Counted from the stretch's first letter, positions 17,271 to 27,532 are shown. The stretch: DNA of 64,000 nt from Synechococcus sp. UW179A (GCF_900473965.1 NZ_UCNJ01000018.1:62001-126000), one strand, 5' to 3'. The notes: a model not told the origin generated them from the sequence alone. Numbers and translations are program-made.

Positions 17271-18416
17271 ATGCAACTGTCCGATCGGTTCCTCGAGCTA
17301 GCGCAGCAGCAGCTGCAGTCTCTGGCGGTCGATACAGCCATGGCGCGTCTTGCCCTGTATGTCACCGATCGTGAACAGGGCTCCACACCGACCCTGACGC
17401 TTGTGGCTCAGTGGCCTCTCGACTCAGCTCTGCCACCCGCCATCGCCGAAGACCCCAGCCTGCGCAGCGTGGCCCAGGAACGTCGCTGGTATCCCTTACG
17501 GCACGAGAACATGCTTCTGGGCGTGTTGCGTGCTGAGCAACAACCGCTGCCAGGCAGGCCTGTCGACCATGACCCTCGCCTTCAGATCTGCGCGGAAACG
17601 CTCGCATGCATTCTCGGCCTTGAACAAGATCGCCGAAAGCTGCATCACCAGCTGGATGAACAGCGCCAGCAACTGAATTTGGTGGTGCACCAGCTACGCA
17701 ATCCCCTCACAGCTCTGCGCACCTACGCCCAACTTCTGCTGCGTCGCATCGGCCCCGACGATCAGCAGCGCTCATTGGTGGAAAGCCTGATTCAGGAACA
17801 GGATCAACTGGATCGTTATCTCCAGTCCCTCGACCGGATCGGCCGGGGCGATCTGAGGTTGGAGGCAGATGCTTCCACACCTCTGTTGCTGCCTCCTGTT
17901 CCCGTGGATGCTCCTGACCTAACCGTGGCAGATCTGCTCCATCCTCTGATCCAGAGGGCTTCTGCCACAGCGACCCTGCAAAACAGGCCATGGCATGGCC
18001 CTGATCATTGGGCTGCCTGGACCCAGGCCGCTCGCCCGGCCGCCGATGCCGTGGTGGCTGAAATCGTGGCCAATCTGCTGGAAAACGCCTTCCGCTACAG
18101 CCCGGCCGGATGCGCACTGGGCCTAAAACTTCTCGACCATGCAATCTGCGTCTGGGACGCAGGCCCCAGCATTCCCGCCACGGAGCATCAGCGCATTTTC
18201 CAGCAAGGAGAGCGTGGCAGCAGCAGCATCGATCGCCCAGGCTCTGGACTGGGTCTGTCCCTGGCTCGTCGCTTGGCGGAAAATCGAGGCGGCTCACTGA
18301 ACCTTCACACCGAACCCACTGCCCTGGATCCGGAATTGCCTGCACAGGGCAATGCCTTTCTGCTCACGCTGCCGGAAACAGAACGGGAGCAAGCAACGCA
18401 GCAGCCAGAAGAGTGA
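17271..18416 (+). CDS. Sensor histidine kinase with N-terminal GAF-like domain
   Basis: A 381-residue soluble kinase. Residues 1-125 form a GAF-like sensor part. The phospho-acceptor H140 lies in VVHQLRNPLTALRTYAQLLL. The ATPase domain has the N box NLLENAFRYSP, a G1 box WDAGPS and a G2 box GSGLGLSLARRLAENRGG. No transmembrane helix is seen, so it should sense a cytoplasmic cue. No response regulator is adjacent. The last 53 bases overlap the convergent cobS gene. The ATG at 17271 fits; an out-of-frame ATG lies just upstream. Confidence 0.9.
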   Translation: MQLSDRFLELAQQQLQSLAVDTAMARLALYVTDREQGSTPTLTLVAQWPLDSALPPAIAEDPSLRSVAQERRWYPLRHENMLLGVLRAEQQPLPGRPVDHDPRLQICAETLACILGLEQDRRKLHHQLDEQRQQLNLVVHQLRNPLTALRTYAQLLLRRIGPDDQQRSLVESLIQEQDQLDRYLQSLDRIGRGDLRLEADASTPLLLPPVPVDAPDLTVADLLHPLIQRASATATLQNRPWHGPDHWAAWTQAARPAADAVVAEIVANLLENAFRYSPAGCALGLKLLDHAICVWDAGPSIPATEHQRIFQQGERGSSSIDRPGSGLGLSLARRLAENRGGSLNLHTEPTALDPELPAQGNAFLLTLPETEREQATQQPEE

Positions 18417-19179
18417 ACGTTTCGCAGATCATCAAAGTGGCGCCGTAACTGTCGCCGGTATGGCCCCCAAGGCGCCTGCCCAACCACTCAGCCGGAAGCA
18501 GAGCTGCCAAGGTCCCCAACAAAGCAATGCCAATCCAAGCAATGAATCGCCGAGGCTGGAGGCCCCACACCAGCAACCCAGTGGCAAGCAACAACAACAG
18601 GGTGGGGTTGCCTTCACGCCAACCACACCAGTTGCGGCGGTGGAACGCCGCAGTTCCCGTGTCCTGCTTGCGCAGATAACCGAAGCGCCCCATGGCCCAT
18701 AGCGGCGAGACCCTCGCCAAGGCCGCTGCAAACACCAGGGCAGCAGGAGCGAACCCACCGAGCTGGACCAAAGCTGAAAACTGGAGCAGCAGCACGATGA
18801 ACGCCGCTTGTACACCACTGGCGCCGACACGACTGTCATCCATCGCCTCAAGACAACGACTGCTGCCTGCAGCCAGACCGTCGGCCGTGTCCATCAGTCC
18901 ATCCAGATGGAGACCACCTGTGAGCCAGAGGCCAAGAGCCAATGCGGCAGGAGCGATCGCCACAGATGGCCAGTTCAGAGCACTGAGCAGCAACCAGAGA
19001 GCTGCCATCAGCCCGCCGATCACTGCTCCGATCCAGGGAGCAAAGCGGGCAATGCGCTCGAAACGAGGAGTTGGCCATGGCCAGCCGGGCAGCACCGAAT
19101 AAAACACCCAGGCGCCGGCCAGGTCACGCAACCAAGGGGGAGAGGCAGACCGCAGAGCAGGGCAGATCACGGAGTCCAC
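18364..19179 (-). CDS. cobS: Adenosylcobinamide-GDP ribazoletransferase (cobalamin synthase)
   Basis: A 271-residue integral membrane enzyme joining alpha-ribazole to adenosylcobinamide-GDP in the last stage of B12 (here probably pseudocobalamin) synthesis. Family marks are FYSVLPG near the N-terminus, the metal-binding motif [29 protein letters not shown] and the C-terminal [14 protein letters not shown]. No cobalamin riboswitch is apparent upstream, where only 28 bp separate it from tgt. The 3' end overlaps the histidine kinase gene. Confidence 0.95.
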   Translation of the reverse strand: MDSVICPALRSASPPWLRDLAGAWVFYSVLPGWPWPTPRFERIARFAPWIGAVIGGLMAALWLLLSALNWPSVAIAPAALALGLWLTGGLHLDGLMDTADGLAAGSSRCLEAMDDSRVGASGVQAAFIVLLLQFSALVQLGGFAPAALVFAAALARVSPLWAMGRFGYLRKQDTGTAAFHRRNWCGWREGNPTLLLLLATGLLVWGLQPRRFIAWIGIALLGTLAALLPAEWLGRRLGGHTGDSYGATLMICETFTLLAAALLAPVLFPAA

Positions 19180-19207
19180 TCACCGTAGGGTCAGAGGTCG
19201 GGCGGAG

Positions 19208-20332
19208 ATGCGCGTGTTCGACTTCAAGATCAGCGCTCACTGTTGCCGCACGGATGCACGCTGCGGAGCGTTCTCGACCCCGCATGGAGTTGTGGATACG
19301 CCGCGGTTCATGCCGGTGGGGACCCTGGCCACAGTGAAGGGGGTCAGTGCGGATCAGCTGGCAACCACCGGGGCCCAGATGGTCCTGTCCAACACCTACC
19401 ACCTGCATCTGCAACCCGGCGAGACGGTCGTGGAGGCCGCAGGCGGACTGCATCGGTTCATGGGCTGGAACGGGCCAATGCTCACCGATTCCGGTGGATT
19501 TCAGGTTTTCAGCCTTGGTGATCTCAATCGCATCGATGACCAGGGCGTTGATTTTCGCAATCCACGCAACGGCAATCGCATCCTGCTCACCCCGGAGCGA
19601 TCGATGGAGATCCAGATGGCACTCGGGGCGGACGTGGCCATGGCCTTCGATCAATGCCCCCCTTATCCGGCAACAGAGAACGATGTGGAGGAGGCCAGTC
19701 GTCGAACCCACGCCTGGCTGGAGCGCTGCGTGAGCGCCCATCAGAAGTCCGATCAGGCTCTGTTCGGCATTGTGCAAGGAGGCTGCTTTCCCCACCTGCG
19801 TGACGCCAGCGCCCGCGCGGTCGCCAGCTTTGATCTACCGGGAATCGCCATTGGTGGAGTGAGTGTGGGCGAACCCGTGGAAGAGATGCATCGGATCGTG
19901 CGCCAGGTCACTCCACTGCTACCGAACGATCGCCCCCGTTATCTGATGGGGATCGGCACCCTGAGGGAAATGAGCGTTGCCGTCGCCAACGGCATCGATC
20001 TGTTCGACTGCGTCCTGCCAACACGGCTGGGCCGGCACGGCACAGCTCTTGTCGGTGGTGAACGCTGGAATCTGCGCAACGCCCGTTTCCGGCATGACCA
20101 CACGCCTCTAGACCCGACCTGTCCGTGTCAGGCCTGCCGGCAGCACAGCCGCTCCTATCTGCACCATCTGATCCGCAGTGATGAGCTGTTAGGGCTGACC
20201 CTGCTCAGCCTGCACAACCTCACCCACCTGATCCGCTTCACCACCGCCATAGGGCAGGCGATCAAGGACGGCTGTTTTTCAGAGGATTTCGCTCCCTGGC
20301 AAGAGGAGTCCCCGGCTCATCACACGTGGTAG
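19208..20332 (+). CDS. tgt: tRNA-guanine transglycosylase
   Basis: A 374-residue TGT enzyme exchanging guanine-34 for preQ1 in tRNAs with GUN anticodons. Visible motifs are [14 protein letters not shown], the nucleophile region [13 protein letters not shown], the second catalytic aspartate in [18 protein letters not shown] and the zinc site [17 protein letters not shown]. The length is normal. It is divergent from cobS and 29 bp upstream of psbK. Confidence 0.96.
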   Translation: MRVFDFKISAHCCRTDARCGAFSTPHGVVDTPRFMPVGTLATVKGVSADQLATTGAQMVLSNTYHLHLQPGETVVEAAGGLHRFMGWNGPMLTDSGGFQVFSLGDLNRIDDQGVDFRNPRNGNRILLTPERSMEIQMALGADVAMAFDQCPPYPATENDVEEASRRTHAWLERCVSAHQKSDQALFGIVQGGCFPHLRDASARAVASFDLPGIAIGGVSVGEPVEEMHRIVRQVTPLLPNDRPRYLMGIGTLREMSVAVANGIDLFDCVLPTRLGRHGTALVGGERWNLRNARFRHDHTPLDPTCPCQACRQHSRSYLHHLIRSDELLGLTLLSLHNLTHLIRFTTAIGQAIKDGCFSEDFAPWQEESPAHHTW

Positions 20333-20361
20333 CGTCCGCACACTGACCGTATTCCGCCGGG

Positions 20362-20505
20362 ATGGCTGCTTTCTCCCTCGATCTGCTGGCTCAACTTCCA
20401 GAGGCTTATCAGGCTTTCGGTCCGCTGATCGACATCCTCCCGATCATTCCTCTGTTTTTCCTGTTGCTGGCCTTCGTCTGGCAAGCATCCGTCGGTTTCC
20501 GCTGA
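20362..20505 (+). CDS. psbK: Photosystem II protein PsbK
   Basis: A 47-residue precursor. The mature-type sequence KLPEAY...is represented here by [20 protein letters not shown] followed by the single helix [17 protein letters not shown], the diagnostic PsbK C-terminus. It is a small PSII subunit next to CP43. It follows tgt closely and may share its transcript. Confidence 0.95.
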   Translation: MAAFSLDLLAQLPEAYQAFGPLIDILPIIPLFFLLLAFVWQASVGFR

Positions 20506-20516
20506 AGCTCTCATCG

Positions 20517-21308
20517 CTACCGCTTACCGCAGCGCAGCACCGACCAAGCAAATTGAGGCAGAACGAGATAGCGCCTCCAGCGGCTTGGATCCTGCAACAG
20601 TCTGTAAAGCCACTCCAGCTGCAAACGACTGGTCCAGCTCGGGGCACGTTGCTTCAAACCTGACCAGACATCGAAGCTGCCGCCGACTCCCATCCAGAGA
20701 CCGGGGAGCTTGTCGCGCATTCGCTGGATCCAGATCTCCTGGAGGGGCACCCCAAGAGCCACAAGAACCAGATCGGGACTGAGTCGCCGCAACCTCGTTT
20801 CAAGCTCCGGCCAGGCACTGGCATCTTGATATCCGTGTTCTGCAAAAACCAGTTGCAGTGCTGGACTCTGCTGAGCCAGACGGTCAGACAACCTGTCCAT
20901 CACTTCAGGCGACGCCCCGACAAGTGCGACGCGCCAACCATGGGCTTCCGCATACGTGAGCAAGGACCTTGCAAGCTCAATTCCTGGACTGCGCTGCACC
21001 TTGATCCCTTGGCGCGCGAGAGCCCAGACCACACCTGCACCATCAGGAATCACCAGATCAGCAGTTCGGATCACAGCACCCAGGTCCGTGTTGCGGCGAG
21101 CAAGCATCGTCATCTCAGCGTTCAGCGTGACGACCTGCCCTCCACCCTCTGCATGCAGGCCGATGGCTGCGGAAGTTACATCTCGGCAGGCATCAACGGG
21201 GATGTCGAGAACTTGGCAACGACGTTGATCGCGCGGACCGGTTGTCAGTGCTTCCATCCGCGCGTCCGCTGCACGAGAGAATCTAGATCCGGTCGCGTTA
21301 GCCACCAT
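20517..21308 (-). CDS. WecG/TagA/CpsF-family glycosyltransferase (GT26)
   Basis: A 263-residue glycosyltransferase. Motifs of the family are VVTLNAEMTMLARRN, the conserved IPDGAGVVWALARQG, RSPGIELARSLL, VALVGASPEVM and LVLVALGVPLQEIWI followed by GVGGSFDVWSG. It probably adds a sugar (ManNAc/ManNAcA type in characterised relatives) to a lipid-linked intermediate. The ATG at 21308 shares a CATG with the start of the divergent GH15 gene; the internal ATG at 21257 (MEALTTGPRDQRR) is equally plausible and would free 50 bp for a promoter. Confidence 0.9.
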   Translation of the reverse strand: MVANATGSRFSRAADARMEALTTGPRDQRRCQVLDIPVDACRDVTSAAIGLHAEGGGQVVTLNAEMTMLARRNTDLGAVIRTADLVIPDGAGVVWALARQGIKVQRSPGIELARSLLTYAEAHGWRVALVGASPEVMDRLSDRLAQQSPALQLVFAEHGYQDASAWPELETRLRRLSPDLVLVALGVPLQEIWIQRMRDKLPGLWMGVGGSFDVWSGLKQRAPSWTSRLQLEWLYRLLQDPSRWRRYLVLPQFAWSVLRCGKR

Positions 21309-24300
21309 GGTTCTGTCGCACCCGACCCGTGAAGAGGATCAGCTGCGTGCGCAGCGGCTGACGCAGCTCGACCGCTCCATCGAGCGCGTGGTGCTGCAGC
21401 GACAGAACCCGATCAGTGGGCTACTGCCCGCTAGCACAGCCCACACCGTGCATGGCAATTACGGTGACGCCTGGGTTCGCGACTGCATTTATTCGATCCA
21501 GTGCGTCTGGGGTCTGGCGATCGCCCACCGGCGCCAAAAGGGCAGCTGTCAACGCTGCTGGGAGCTCGAACAGCGCGTCATCGACCTGATGCGCGGATTG
21601 CTGAACGCCATGATGCGTCAGGCCGAAAAAGTGGAGCGCTTCAAAAGCAGCCTCGACCCCCTGGATGCCCTGCATGCGAAGTACGACAGTGCCAGTGGAT
21701 CTCCGGTCGTTGCCGATGATGGATGGGGTCATCTGCAGCTGGATGCCACATCTCTGTTTCTGTTGCAGCTGGCCCAGCTGAGCTCCGGCGGCTTGGCTGT
21801 CATTCACAACAGCCACGAAGCATCCTTCATCCAGAACCTGGTTTATTACGTGGCCAGGGCCTACCGCGTTGCCGATTACGGAATCTGGGAGCGGGGCGAC
21901 AAGGGCAATCACGGCCTGCCCGAAAGAAATGCCAGTTCGATCGGTATGGCCAAGGCCGCACTAGAGGCACTGGACGGGGTTGACCTTTTTGCTTCCCACG
22001 GAGACGGAAGCATGCAGGTGCTCATTCCACACGGTGCTGTGGTGCGACTGAGACGAGCTCTGACTGGGTTGCTGCCGCGTGAGTCGGCAAGCAAAGAAGT
22101 TGATAGCGCTTGCCTCTCAGTGATCGGCTACCCCGCCTGGGCTGTGGAAGATCGAGCGCTGGTGGAGCGCACCAACAGGCGGATCAGGCGCGAGCTGGGA
22201 GGTCCCTATGGCTACAAGCGCTTTCGCAGGGATGGTCATCAGACGGTGGTGGAAGACATCACCCGGCTGCACTACGAGCGTGAAGAGCTGGCCACCTTTG
22301 AAGGAATCGAATCGGAATGGCCGCTGTTCCTGGCCTATGAATTGGTCACCGCCTGTTTCGAGCAGCGCTGGGACGAGGCCAACCTCTGGCGTGAACGCCT
22401 GCAAGCACTGCTGGTGGAACGCGATGGAGAACGGCTGTTCCCAGAGCTGTACCTCGTGCCCGCTGAGCAGCTGGAGCTGGAACGGCGTGCGCCCGGAAGT
22501 CAGCGACGCATCGCCAACGAGAACGTGCCGTTGCTCTGGACCCAGAGCCTCGCCTGGATTGGAGAGATGCTCCTGGATGGACTGATCAAGGCAGAGGATC
22601 TTGACCCCTGCGGACGGCGAATGCCCGCCACACTGGGAGCGCAAAAAGTGCTGGTTTCGCTGGTTCCCGGCGATGCCGCCGTCGCGCGCAAATTGGAAAA
22701 ACTGGGGTTGCCGGTCAGCGATCCCGAATCCGCTGATTTACCGGTGCTGCCATCTGAGGCTCTGCGAGAACGGTTGAGCAACATTGGCGCCGACACCGCC
22801 CTTGGTCTCAGCGGCCAGCCACCACTTCGACCAGAAACAGCGGTCACGGCTCGCCTCTATCGCCAGGGCGGACAACAACTGGCTTTTTTACCTGCAGTGC
22901 TTGAAGAAGGCACGTTCTTTCTCAGCCATGACCCACGACAGCTGGTCGAAAGCATCGTGAATGAGCTGCATCTGCTCCAACGGCACTGGCAGGGGCAGGG
23001 AGCACCACTGCTGCTGATCCCCATACAGGCCGCTCTGCTGGAGAGGCACGAGACGCTTCTCCTGGAACTGACCCAACGCCTACAAAGCGGCAGCATCGAA
23101 GAAGTTTCTGTGGACTTCGCTGATCTTGGGACCCTGGCCAGCAAAGCCCAGTGGTTAACGCTGCCGGATGAAAACGAGGGCAACAGACAACTCGATAAAG
23201 CAGAGCAAGCAGCTGAACTACTGCAGGCCTCCACCGATCTGAGCGACCTCACAGCTGCACAAGAGCAGGAACTGGATGACATCCCCCTGGAAGAGCTACG
23301 GCAGAGGTTGTGGAGCAGCCACTCGCTGCGGGAACAAGCGGAGGTCCTGGAGCTGTTAACACAACAACTCGGTCAGCAGGCCATTCTCAGCGGTCCCAAG
23401 GGAACTCCAGTTGAGCTAGCCACTCTGCTGCAGGAGATCTACCGACGCGGTCTCAGCCAGGAGGACTGGAATGTGGCCAGACGCTGCGCCGGCGCCATGG
23501 GTCTGATTCATCCTCAGCTGGAGGATGCACTCACAGACCTGCTGAGCCGTCAGAAACAGGTTGTGATCGGCAGGAACTACAGCAGCGACTCGCGACTGAC
23601 CAGTCCTGTCTCCAGCCAATCGATCGCAGCCCTGATCGAGCGCACCTGCGGCAGTGACGGCCGAGAACGGATGCTGCAGCAGGAGTTGCTGCTGGCACTG
23701 GACGGGATCGCCAGGCGCGAACCGAGCATGATCAGAGGCTCCCTGACCTTCCAGCTCGGGCAGCTGCTGCTGTTACTGACCTCAGAGCTGGCCGCCGAGC
23801 AGCAGTGCGGCCAAGACGAGGCCTTCGAAGCCCTGTGCGATCAACCTCCGCACTGCATCAGCCTGCGGCTGCGCACCGTGCTGGCCGACGTCGACCACGC
23901 CAGAGCAGCCCTGCAACGGCGGGAACTGCTGCACCTGAGCGGCAAGGTGCAGTGGAACATTCCCGAGCCCCTCGATGAAAGCCCCAGCGGAAGTGACTGG
24001 CTCCAGCACCGGATTCGCCTGGGCTCACTGCAACAGGTTCCCAAAGAGTTCTATGCAGGAATCTGGTCACTGCTCCACCACTGCCGTGGACTGGTGATTG
24101 GCGACAAACTGGAACGCCGCAACCGTCTAACCAGCGCCCTGCTTCGGGAGAAAACCCCTGGCGAACGCAACTTCGCCATTCAGGTGGAGCATCTGCTCAG
24201 TCGGATTAGAGCTCCTGAATACCGTCAGCTCTGCACCGAAAGCCTGCTCTCGTTGATGGCCTTTGCAACCGCCAATCCCAACATGCGCTTTGACGACGAC

Positions 24301-24495
24301 ATCGCCCTTGATGTGGTCATCGGCCATGCCGTGCGGGTGGGCTGGAGAAATCGCCATCCGGAGCAGAACAGCAACGATTATTCCCAGCACAAAGCAGCTG
24401 CCTGGGCTCAGTTCTACCGGTCGTCTCCAGCCGAATGCCGGCATTGGCAGATTGAAGCCCTCAGGGAGCTCGCCGATCAGGAAGGGCTCCGCTGA
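21307..24495 (+). CDS. Glycoside hydrolase family 15 / phosphorylase-kinase-alpha-like protein
   Basis: A 1062-residue soluble protein. The first half has the (alpha/alpha)6 glucoamylase-type look: NPISGLLPASTAHTVHGNYGDAWVRDCIYSIQCVWGL, WGHLQLDATSLFLLQLAQLS, WERGDKGNHGLPERNASSIG and RRIANENVPLLWTQSLAW. The second half is a long helical region similar to phosphorylase kinase alpha/beta subunits. The family is usual in cyanobacteria. A role in glycogen or other glucan handling is inferred, not shown. It has no signal peptide. It is divergent from the GT26 gene and convergent with the Gfo/Idh/MocA gene. Confidence 0.85.
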   Translation: MVLSHPTREEDQLRAQRLTQLDRSIERVVLQRQNPISGLLPASTAHTVHGNYGDAWVRDCIYSIQCVWGLAIAHRRQKGSCQRCWELEQRVIDLMRGLLNAMMRQAEKVERFKSSLDPLDALHAKYDSASGSPVVADDGWGHLQLDATSLFLLQLAQLSSGGLAVIHNSHEASFIQNLVYYVARAYRVADYGIWERGDKGNHGLPERNASSIGMAKAALEALDGVDLFASHGDGSMQVLIPHGAVVRLRRALTGLLPRESASKEVDSACLSVIGYPAWAVEDRALVERTNRRIRRELGGPYGYKRFRRDGHQTVVEDITRLHYEREELATFEGIESEWPLFLAYELVTACFEQRWDEANLWRERLQALLVERDGERLFPELYLVPAEQLELERRAPGSQRRIANENVPLLWTQSLAWIGEMLLDGLIKAEDLDPCGRRMPATLGAQKVLVSLVPGDAAVARKLEKLGLPVSDPESADLPVLPSEALRERLSNIGADTALGLSGQPPLRPETAVTARLYRQGGQQLAFLPAVLEEGTFFLSHDPRQLVESIVNELHLLQRHWQGQGAPLLLIPIQAALLERHETLLLELTQRLQSGSIEEVSVDFADLGTLASKAQWLTLPDENEGNRQLDKAEQAAELLQASTDLSDLTAAQEQELDDIPLEELRQRLWSSHSLREQAEVLELLTQQLGQQAILSGPKGTPVELATLLQEIYRRGLSQEDWNVARRCAGAMGLIHPQLEDALTDLLSRQKQVVIGRNYSSDSRLTSPVSSQSIAALIERTCGSDGRERMLQQELLLALDGIARREPSMIRGSLTFQLGQLLLLLTSELAAEQQCGQDEAFEALCDQPPHCISLRLRTVLADVDHARAALQRRELLHLSGKVQWNIPEPLDESPSGSDWLQHRIRLGSLQQVPKEFYAGIWSLLHHCRGLVIGDKLERRNRLTSALLREKTPGERNFAIQVEHLLSRIRAPEYRQLCTESLLSLMAFATANPNMRFDDDIALDVVIGHAVRVGWRNRHPEQNSNDYSQHKAAAWAQFYRSSPAECRHWQIEALRELADQEGLR

Positions 24496-24516
24496 TCAGG
24501 AAGGGGCTGATCCAAA

Positions 24517-25521
24517 TCAGATCGGAGTCTCGATCGGAACACCTACGCCGGGCTGCTCCACGGCCTGTTCAATCAAATCAGCCAAGCGCAAGGCCCTCGA
24601 AGCTTGTTGGCCGTCCACTGCAGGAGTTTCGCGTCCTCGTACACACTGCAGGAAGTGTTCGAGTTCGGCATAGAGGGGCTCGATCGAGGTGGTGCTCACC
24701 TCCTCAATGAAACCATCGTTGCGGTAGAGCAACTCTCCATGATCCGCGGAGTACCACTCATGAGCCCTGCGATGAATGTGCAGGTTGTGATTGAGGAAGT
24801 CGGTCTCAACCAAGCTGGCCCTGCAGTGTGCACTCAGCGTCCGGATCTTGCGATGACTCATCTTGCTGGCCGTGAGACTGGCCACCACGCCGTTTTCAAA
24901 TCCGAGCGTGGCGTTGACGTAATCGATCGGCCCATCCGAGCTGCGACCACCCGCAGCTGCCAGTTGCACCACCGAAGAACTGGCCAGCTCGAGCACCAGA
25001 TCCAGATCGTGAATCATCAGATCGAGCACTACAGACACATCGTTGGCACGATCAGCGTGAGGACTGTGACGACGGGCTTCGAGCACCACCACCTCTTCAT
25101 TGGCCACCACCTTGGTGAGCTCACGGAACGCGGGATTGAAGCGTTCGATATGGCCCACCTGAAGCAAGCGGCCTACTCGGCTGGCGGCATCAATCAAGGC
25201 AGCGGCCTCCTCCTGACTGGCTGCGATCGGCTTCTCGATCAGCACGTGTGAACCCGCCTCAAGGCAAGCCAGGCCCACGGAGTGATGAAGCAGGGTCGGC
25301 ACTGCAATGCAGACCGCCTCAACCTCCTGAAGCATGGTGCGGTAATCGGAAAACCAGCGACAGCCGAACTGCGCAGTGGCCAATGCTCCCCGCTGCGCGT
25401 CCGGGTCCGCGACACCAACCAAATCCGCGTCTTTGAGCAGGCTGAGCACGCGCGCGTGATGCCATCCCATGTTGCCAATCCCGATCACGCCGACCTTCAC
25501 CGGAAGCATGGCGTCGGTCAT
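24517..25521 (-). CDS. Gfo/Idh/MocA-family NAD(P)-dependent oxidoreductase
   Basis: About 334 residues. The N-terminal Rossmann fold reads VKVGVIGIGNMGWHHARVL, followed by the family's EKPIAASQEEA motif with its catalytic lysine and the substrate domain with DLMIHDLDLVLEL. Such enzymes oxidise or reduce sugars and inositols, often for surface polysaccharides, which fits the nearby glycosyltransferase. The ATG at 25521 is selected; 25509 is a close alternative and the frame opens with TTG at 25560. Confidence 0.88.
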   Translation of the reverse strand: MTDAMLPVKVGVIGIGNMGWHHARVLSLLKDADLVGVADPDAQRGALATAQFGCRWFSDYRTMLQEVEAVCIAVPTLLHHSVGLACLEAGSHVLIEKPIAASQEEAAALIDAASRVGRLLQVGHIERFNPAFRELTKVVANEEVVVLEARRHSPHADRANDVSVVLDLMIHDLDLVLELASSSVVQLAAAGGRSSDGPIDYVNATLGFENGVVASLTASKMSHRKIRTLSAHCRASLVETDFLNHNLHIHRRAHEWYSADHGELLYRNDGFIEEVSTTSIEPLYAELEHFLQCVRGRETPAVDGQQASRALRLADLIEQAVEQPGVGVPIETPI

Positions 25522-25576
25522 CAGTGGGACTGTGCGAACCGGCTGATTATCGGTGATCAATGCAACGGGGGGGGAA

Positions 25577-26893
25577 TCACACCAATCCCTGTTCTTGATT
25601 AATGGAGTCGACCGGCGAATCCGGTTCTTCGATGAGAACTAGAAGCACCCGCACAATGCGGGGACCGGCCATGGCAACGATCTCGAATTGGATGTTGTGA
25701 TGGCGCAGTGCCTCGCCTGGTGAAGGAATGTGCTGAAGCCGTTCCAATAAGAAACCAGCCAAGGTGTGATGGTCACTAGCTTCTGGGAGATCAAGCTGAA
25801 GCTGACGATTCAGCTCGACAATCTCTAAATCTCCTGCCACAAGCCATGTTCCAGGCTGATCCTCCATAGGCACCAGGTCCGGTTCATCTGTTTCGTCGTC
25901 AGGTTCATCGCCAACGATTTCTCCAGTGAGGTCTGCTGCGGTGACGAGACCCTCCGTTCCACCATGTTCATCGACCACCAACAGCAGGGGATTCCCTGAA
26001 CGGATGATGGCCAGTAGATCAGCCAGGTTGCTGGTCTCCAGCACCGTCTGTGCAGGCATCAGGTAGGGCTCAAGCCAGGAGTCCTCGCGCAACTCTCCGC
26101 GGGCGATGGGCTCGGCGAGACGCCTCAGATCAAGGACTCCCCGAACATCATCGAGCGACTGACCGATCACGGGGAAGCGCGCATGACGGGTGCGATGAAC
26201 CGCCTCCATCAACTCTGCAAAACGGACCTCAACAGGAAGGGTGACCATTCCTGATCGCGGCACCATCACCTCACGAACCTGGGTGTCCCGCAATGCAAAC
26301 ACACCCTCAAGAATGTTGCGTTCGTCGGGTTTGAGACCGGTGACGGCGCCACTCTCGATCAGAGTCTCCAGCTCGCCTGCGGTAAGAGCCGGAACAGGGG
26401 CATCCCAGCGCTGGGTGGTAAGGCCTGCCAAGCGCAACAACAGCGAAGCCAAGCTGTCGAGAGCCGACAGCAGTGGACTCAGCACCCGGATCGCTCCCTC
26501 GAGAACAGGCCCAAGCTGCAGGGCAGCAAACTCGGGACGACTCAGCACCCAGGCACGTGGCAAGAGGCCAGCAACCAGGGTGGCCAGCACGACCAGCAGC
26601 AAAAACCAGGCGAGATCCCACCAGCGGCCTGCAGGCATCTCCAGTGGCCACCAGCGCTGACCGAATCCACGACCGATCCAGCCCAGGGCCACCAGCGAAA
26701 GGCAAGCCCCGAACTGTGTCATCAGCAAAGCAATGCGCAGATGCCGCTGAAGTCTCTGCACAGACTGGGCGCCGGGGCGGCCCTCCTCAGTGAGAGCCTG
26801 CACCTGACTGGGCCTCAGTCGGAGCAGCGCCACCTCAGCTGCTGAAAACAGAGCCGGCAGAACCAGCAGCGCGATCAGCAGCAGGGTGCGCAT
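25577..26893 (-). CDS. CNNM/CorC-HlyC family membrane protein
   Basis: A 438-residue protein with the order CNNM transmembrane domain (first about 170 residues, four hydrophobic helices), two CBS domains (about 200-330, including EVMVPRSGMVTLP and VVDEHGGTEGLVTAADL) and a C-terminal CorC_HlyC domain (LAGFLLERLQHIPSPGEAL). Relatives are implicated in magnesium/cobalt homeostasis, despite the label 'hemolysin'. The ATG at 26893 begins directly after tRNA-Met on the same strand. Confidence 0.92.
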   Translation of the reverse strand: MRTLLLIALLVLPALFSAAEVALLRLRPSQVQALTEEGRPGAQSVQRLQRHLRIALLMTQFGACLSLVALGWIGRGFGQRWWPLEMPAGRWWDLAWFLLLVVLATLVAGLLPRAWVLSRPEFAALQLGPVLEGAIRVLSPLLSALDSLASLLLRLAGLTTQRWDAPVPALTAGELETLIESGAVTGLKPDERNILEGVFALRDTQVREVMVPRSGMVTLPVEVRFAELMEAVHRTRHARFPVIGQSLDDVRGVLDLRRLAEPIARGELREDSWLEPYLMPAQTVLETSNLADLLAIIRSGNPLLLVVDEHGGTEGLVTAADLTGEIVGDEPDDETDEPDLVPMEDQPGTWLVAGDLEIVELNRQLQLDLPEASDHHTLAGFLLERLQHIPSPGEALRHHNIQFEIVAMAGPRIVRVLLVLIEEPDSPVDSINQEQGLV

Positions 26894-26906
26894 TGGAACA
26901 AAACAA

Positions 26907-26979
26907 TGGGGGTCGCGGGGATCGAACCCGCCTTAGGCGAATTATGAGTTCGCTGCATTCACCAGATTGCTAGACCCCC
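26907..26979 (-). tRNA. tRNA with CAT anticodon (tRNA-Met, elongator type)
   Basis: A 73-nt cloverleaf on the minus strand. The acceptor stem pairs GGGGGTC with GACCCCC plus discriminator A. The anticodon stem GCGAA/TTCGC surrounds loop CTCATAA with anticodon CAT. The T arm is GCGGG/CCCGC around TTCGATC. CCA is not encoded. The 5' end pairs fully, so it is not the initiator. Elongator Met is most likely; a lysidine-modified tRNA-Ile2 cannot be excluded from the primary sequence. Confidence 0.88.
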
Positions 26980-26992
26980 TTGGTCGGTGGGT

Positions 26993-27532
26993 TTACCACA
27001 GGGCACGCACGGGCGGAAAGGCTTCCTCGTTCTGATACTCACCAGGACCAGGGGAGAACATGTCATCAGCCAGGCTGCCGCTGAAGCCGTTGGGAATGTC
27101 AACGGTGCGCCAGGGGATCGGATCACTCTGGTTCTCAAGCAGCATCTCGTAGGTGTTTTCAAGAGCTACTGAATCCCAGACAATCGTTTGGTCGGGGAAA
27201 CCAAAGCCAACCCAGCGGTCGCCATCGGGACCAGCCACAGCGAATCCAAACATGTCAGCTGCTTGATGCCGGATATTCACACCGCTAGCGAATGGGGCTG
27301 TCCAGCTGTAAAAGCGCTCCTCAATCAGCGCTGGGGTGCTCTGCACCTTGGCGCAACGGGTGACTTCAACCGGTGAAGCCGGCACGCCTCCTTCCATGAG
27401 CAGGATCGATGGGGCCTCCAACGTGGTGGAGCAGACCACCGGTCGAGCCACTGCAGCGACCTGCAATGAACTCAGTGAAAGAAGCAGAAGCAATGATCTC
27501 AATCGCAGCCTGTCCAAGGGAAGAGGCACCAC
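26993..27532 (-). CDS. Putative secreted protein of unknown function
   Basis: About 179 residues starting at one of two adjacent GTG codons (27532/27529). The start is chosen because the product then begins with a typical signal peptide: basic RLRLR, hydrophobic [12 protein letters not shown] and a VAAVARP cleavage region. The mature part contains two cysteines ([14 protein letters not shown]), an aromatic [19 protein letters not shown] region and [12 protein letters not shown]. It looks like a periplasmic protein conserved in marine cyanobacteria; I cannot assign a family. The frame is open upstream to 27895, but that part has no protein-like character. Confidence 0.75.
   Translation of the reverse strand: MVPLPLDRLRLRSLLLLLSLSSLQVAAVARPVVCSTTLEAPSILLMEGGVPASPVEVTRCAKVQSTPALIEERFYSWTAPFASGVNIRHQAADMFGFAVAGPDGDRWVGFGFPDQTIVWDSVALENTYEMLLENQSDPIPWRTVDIPNGFSGSLADDMFSPGPGEYQNEEAFPPVRALW

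Noticed and set aside
16872-17276. 134-codon minus-strand frame in the DUF3155-kinase spacer
   Set aside because: It starts inside the region between two divergent genes, overlaps the DUF3155 leader and has a composition without hydrophobic or domain pattern.
19100-19210. Cobalamin riboswitch upstream of cobS
   Set aside because: Only 28 bp separate cobS and tgt and no B12-box-like sequence is visible.
21305-21310. Shared CCATGG giving overlapping divergent starts of the GT26 and GH15 genes
   Set aside because: Probably a coincidence of start choice; the GT26 gene has a good internal ATG at 21257, so it is noted in the gene entry only.
26907-26979. Initiator tRNA-Met
   Set aside because: The acceptor end is fully paired at position 1-72, whereas bacterial initiator tRNA has a mismatch there; an elongator (or Ile2) identity is preferred.
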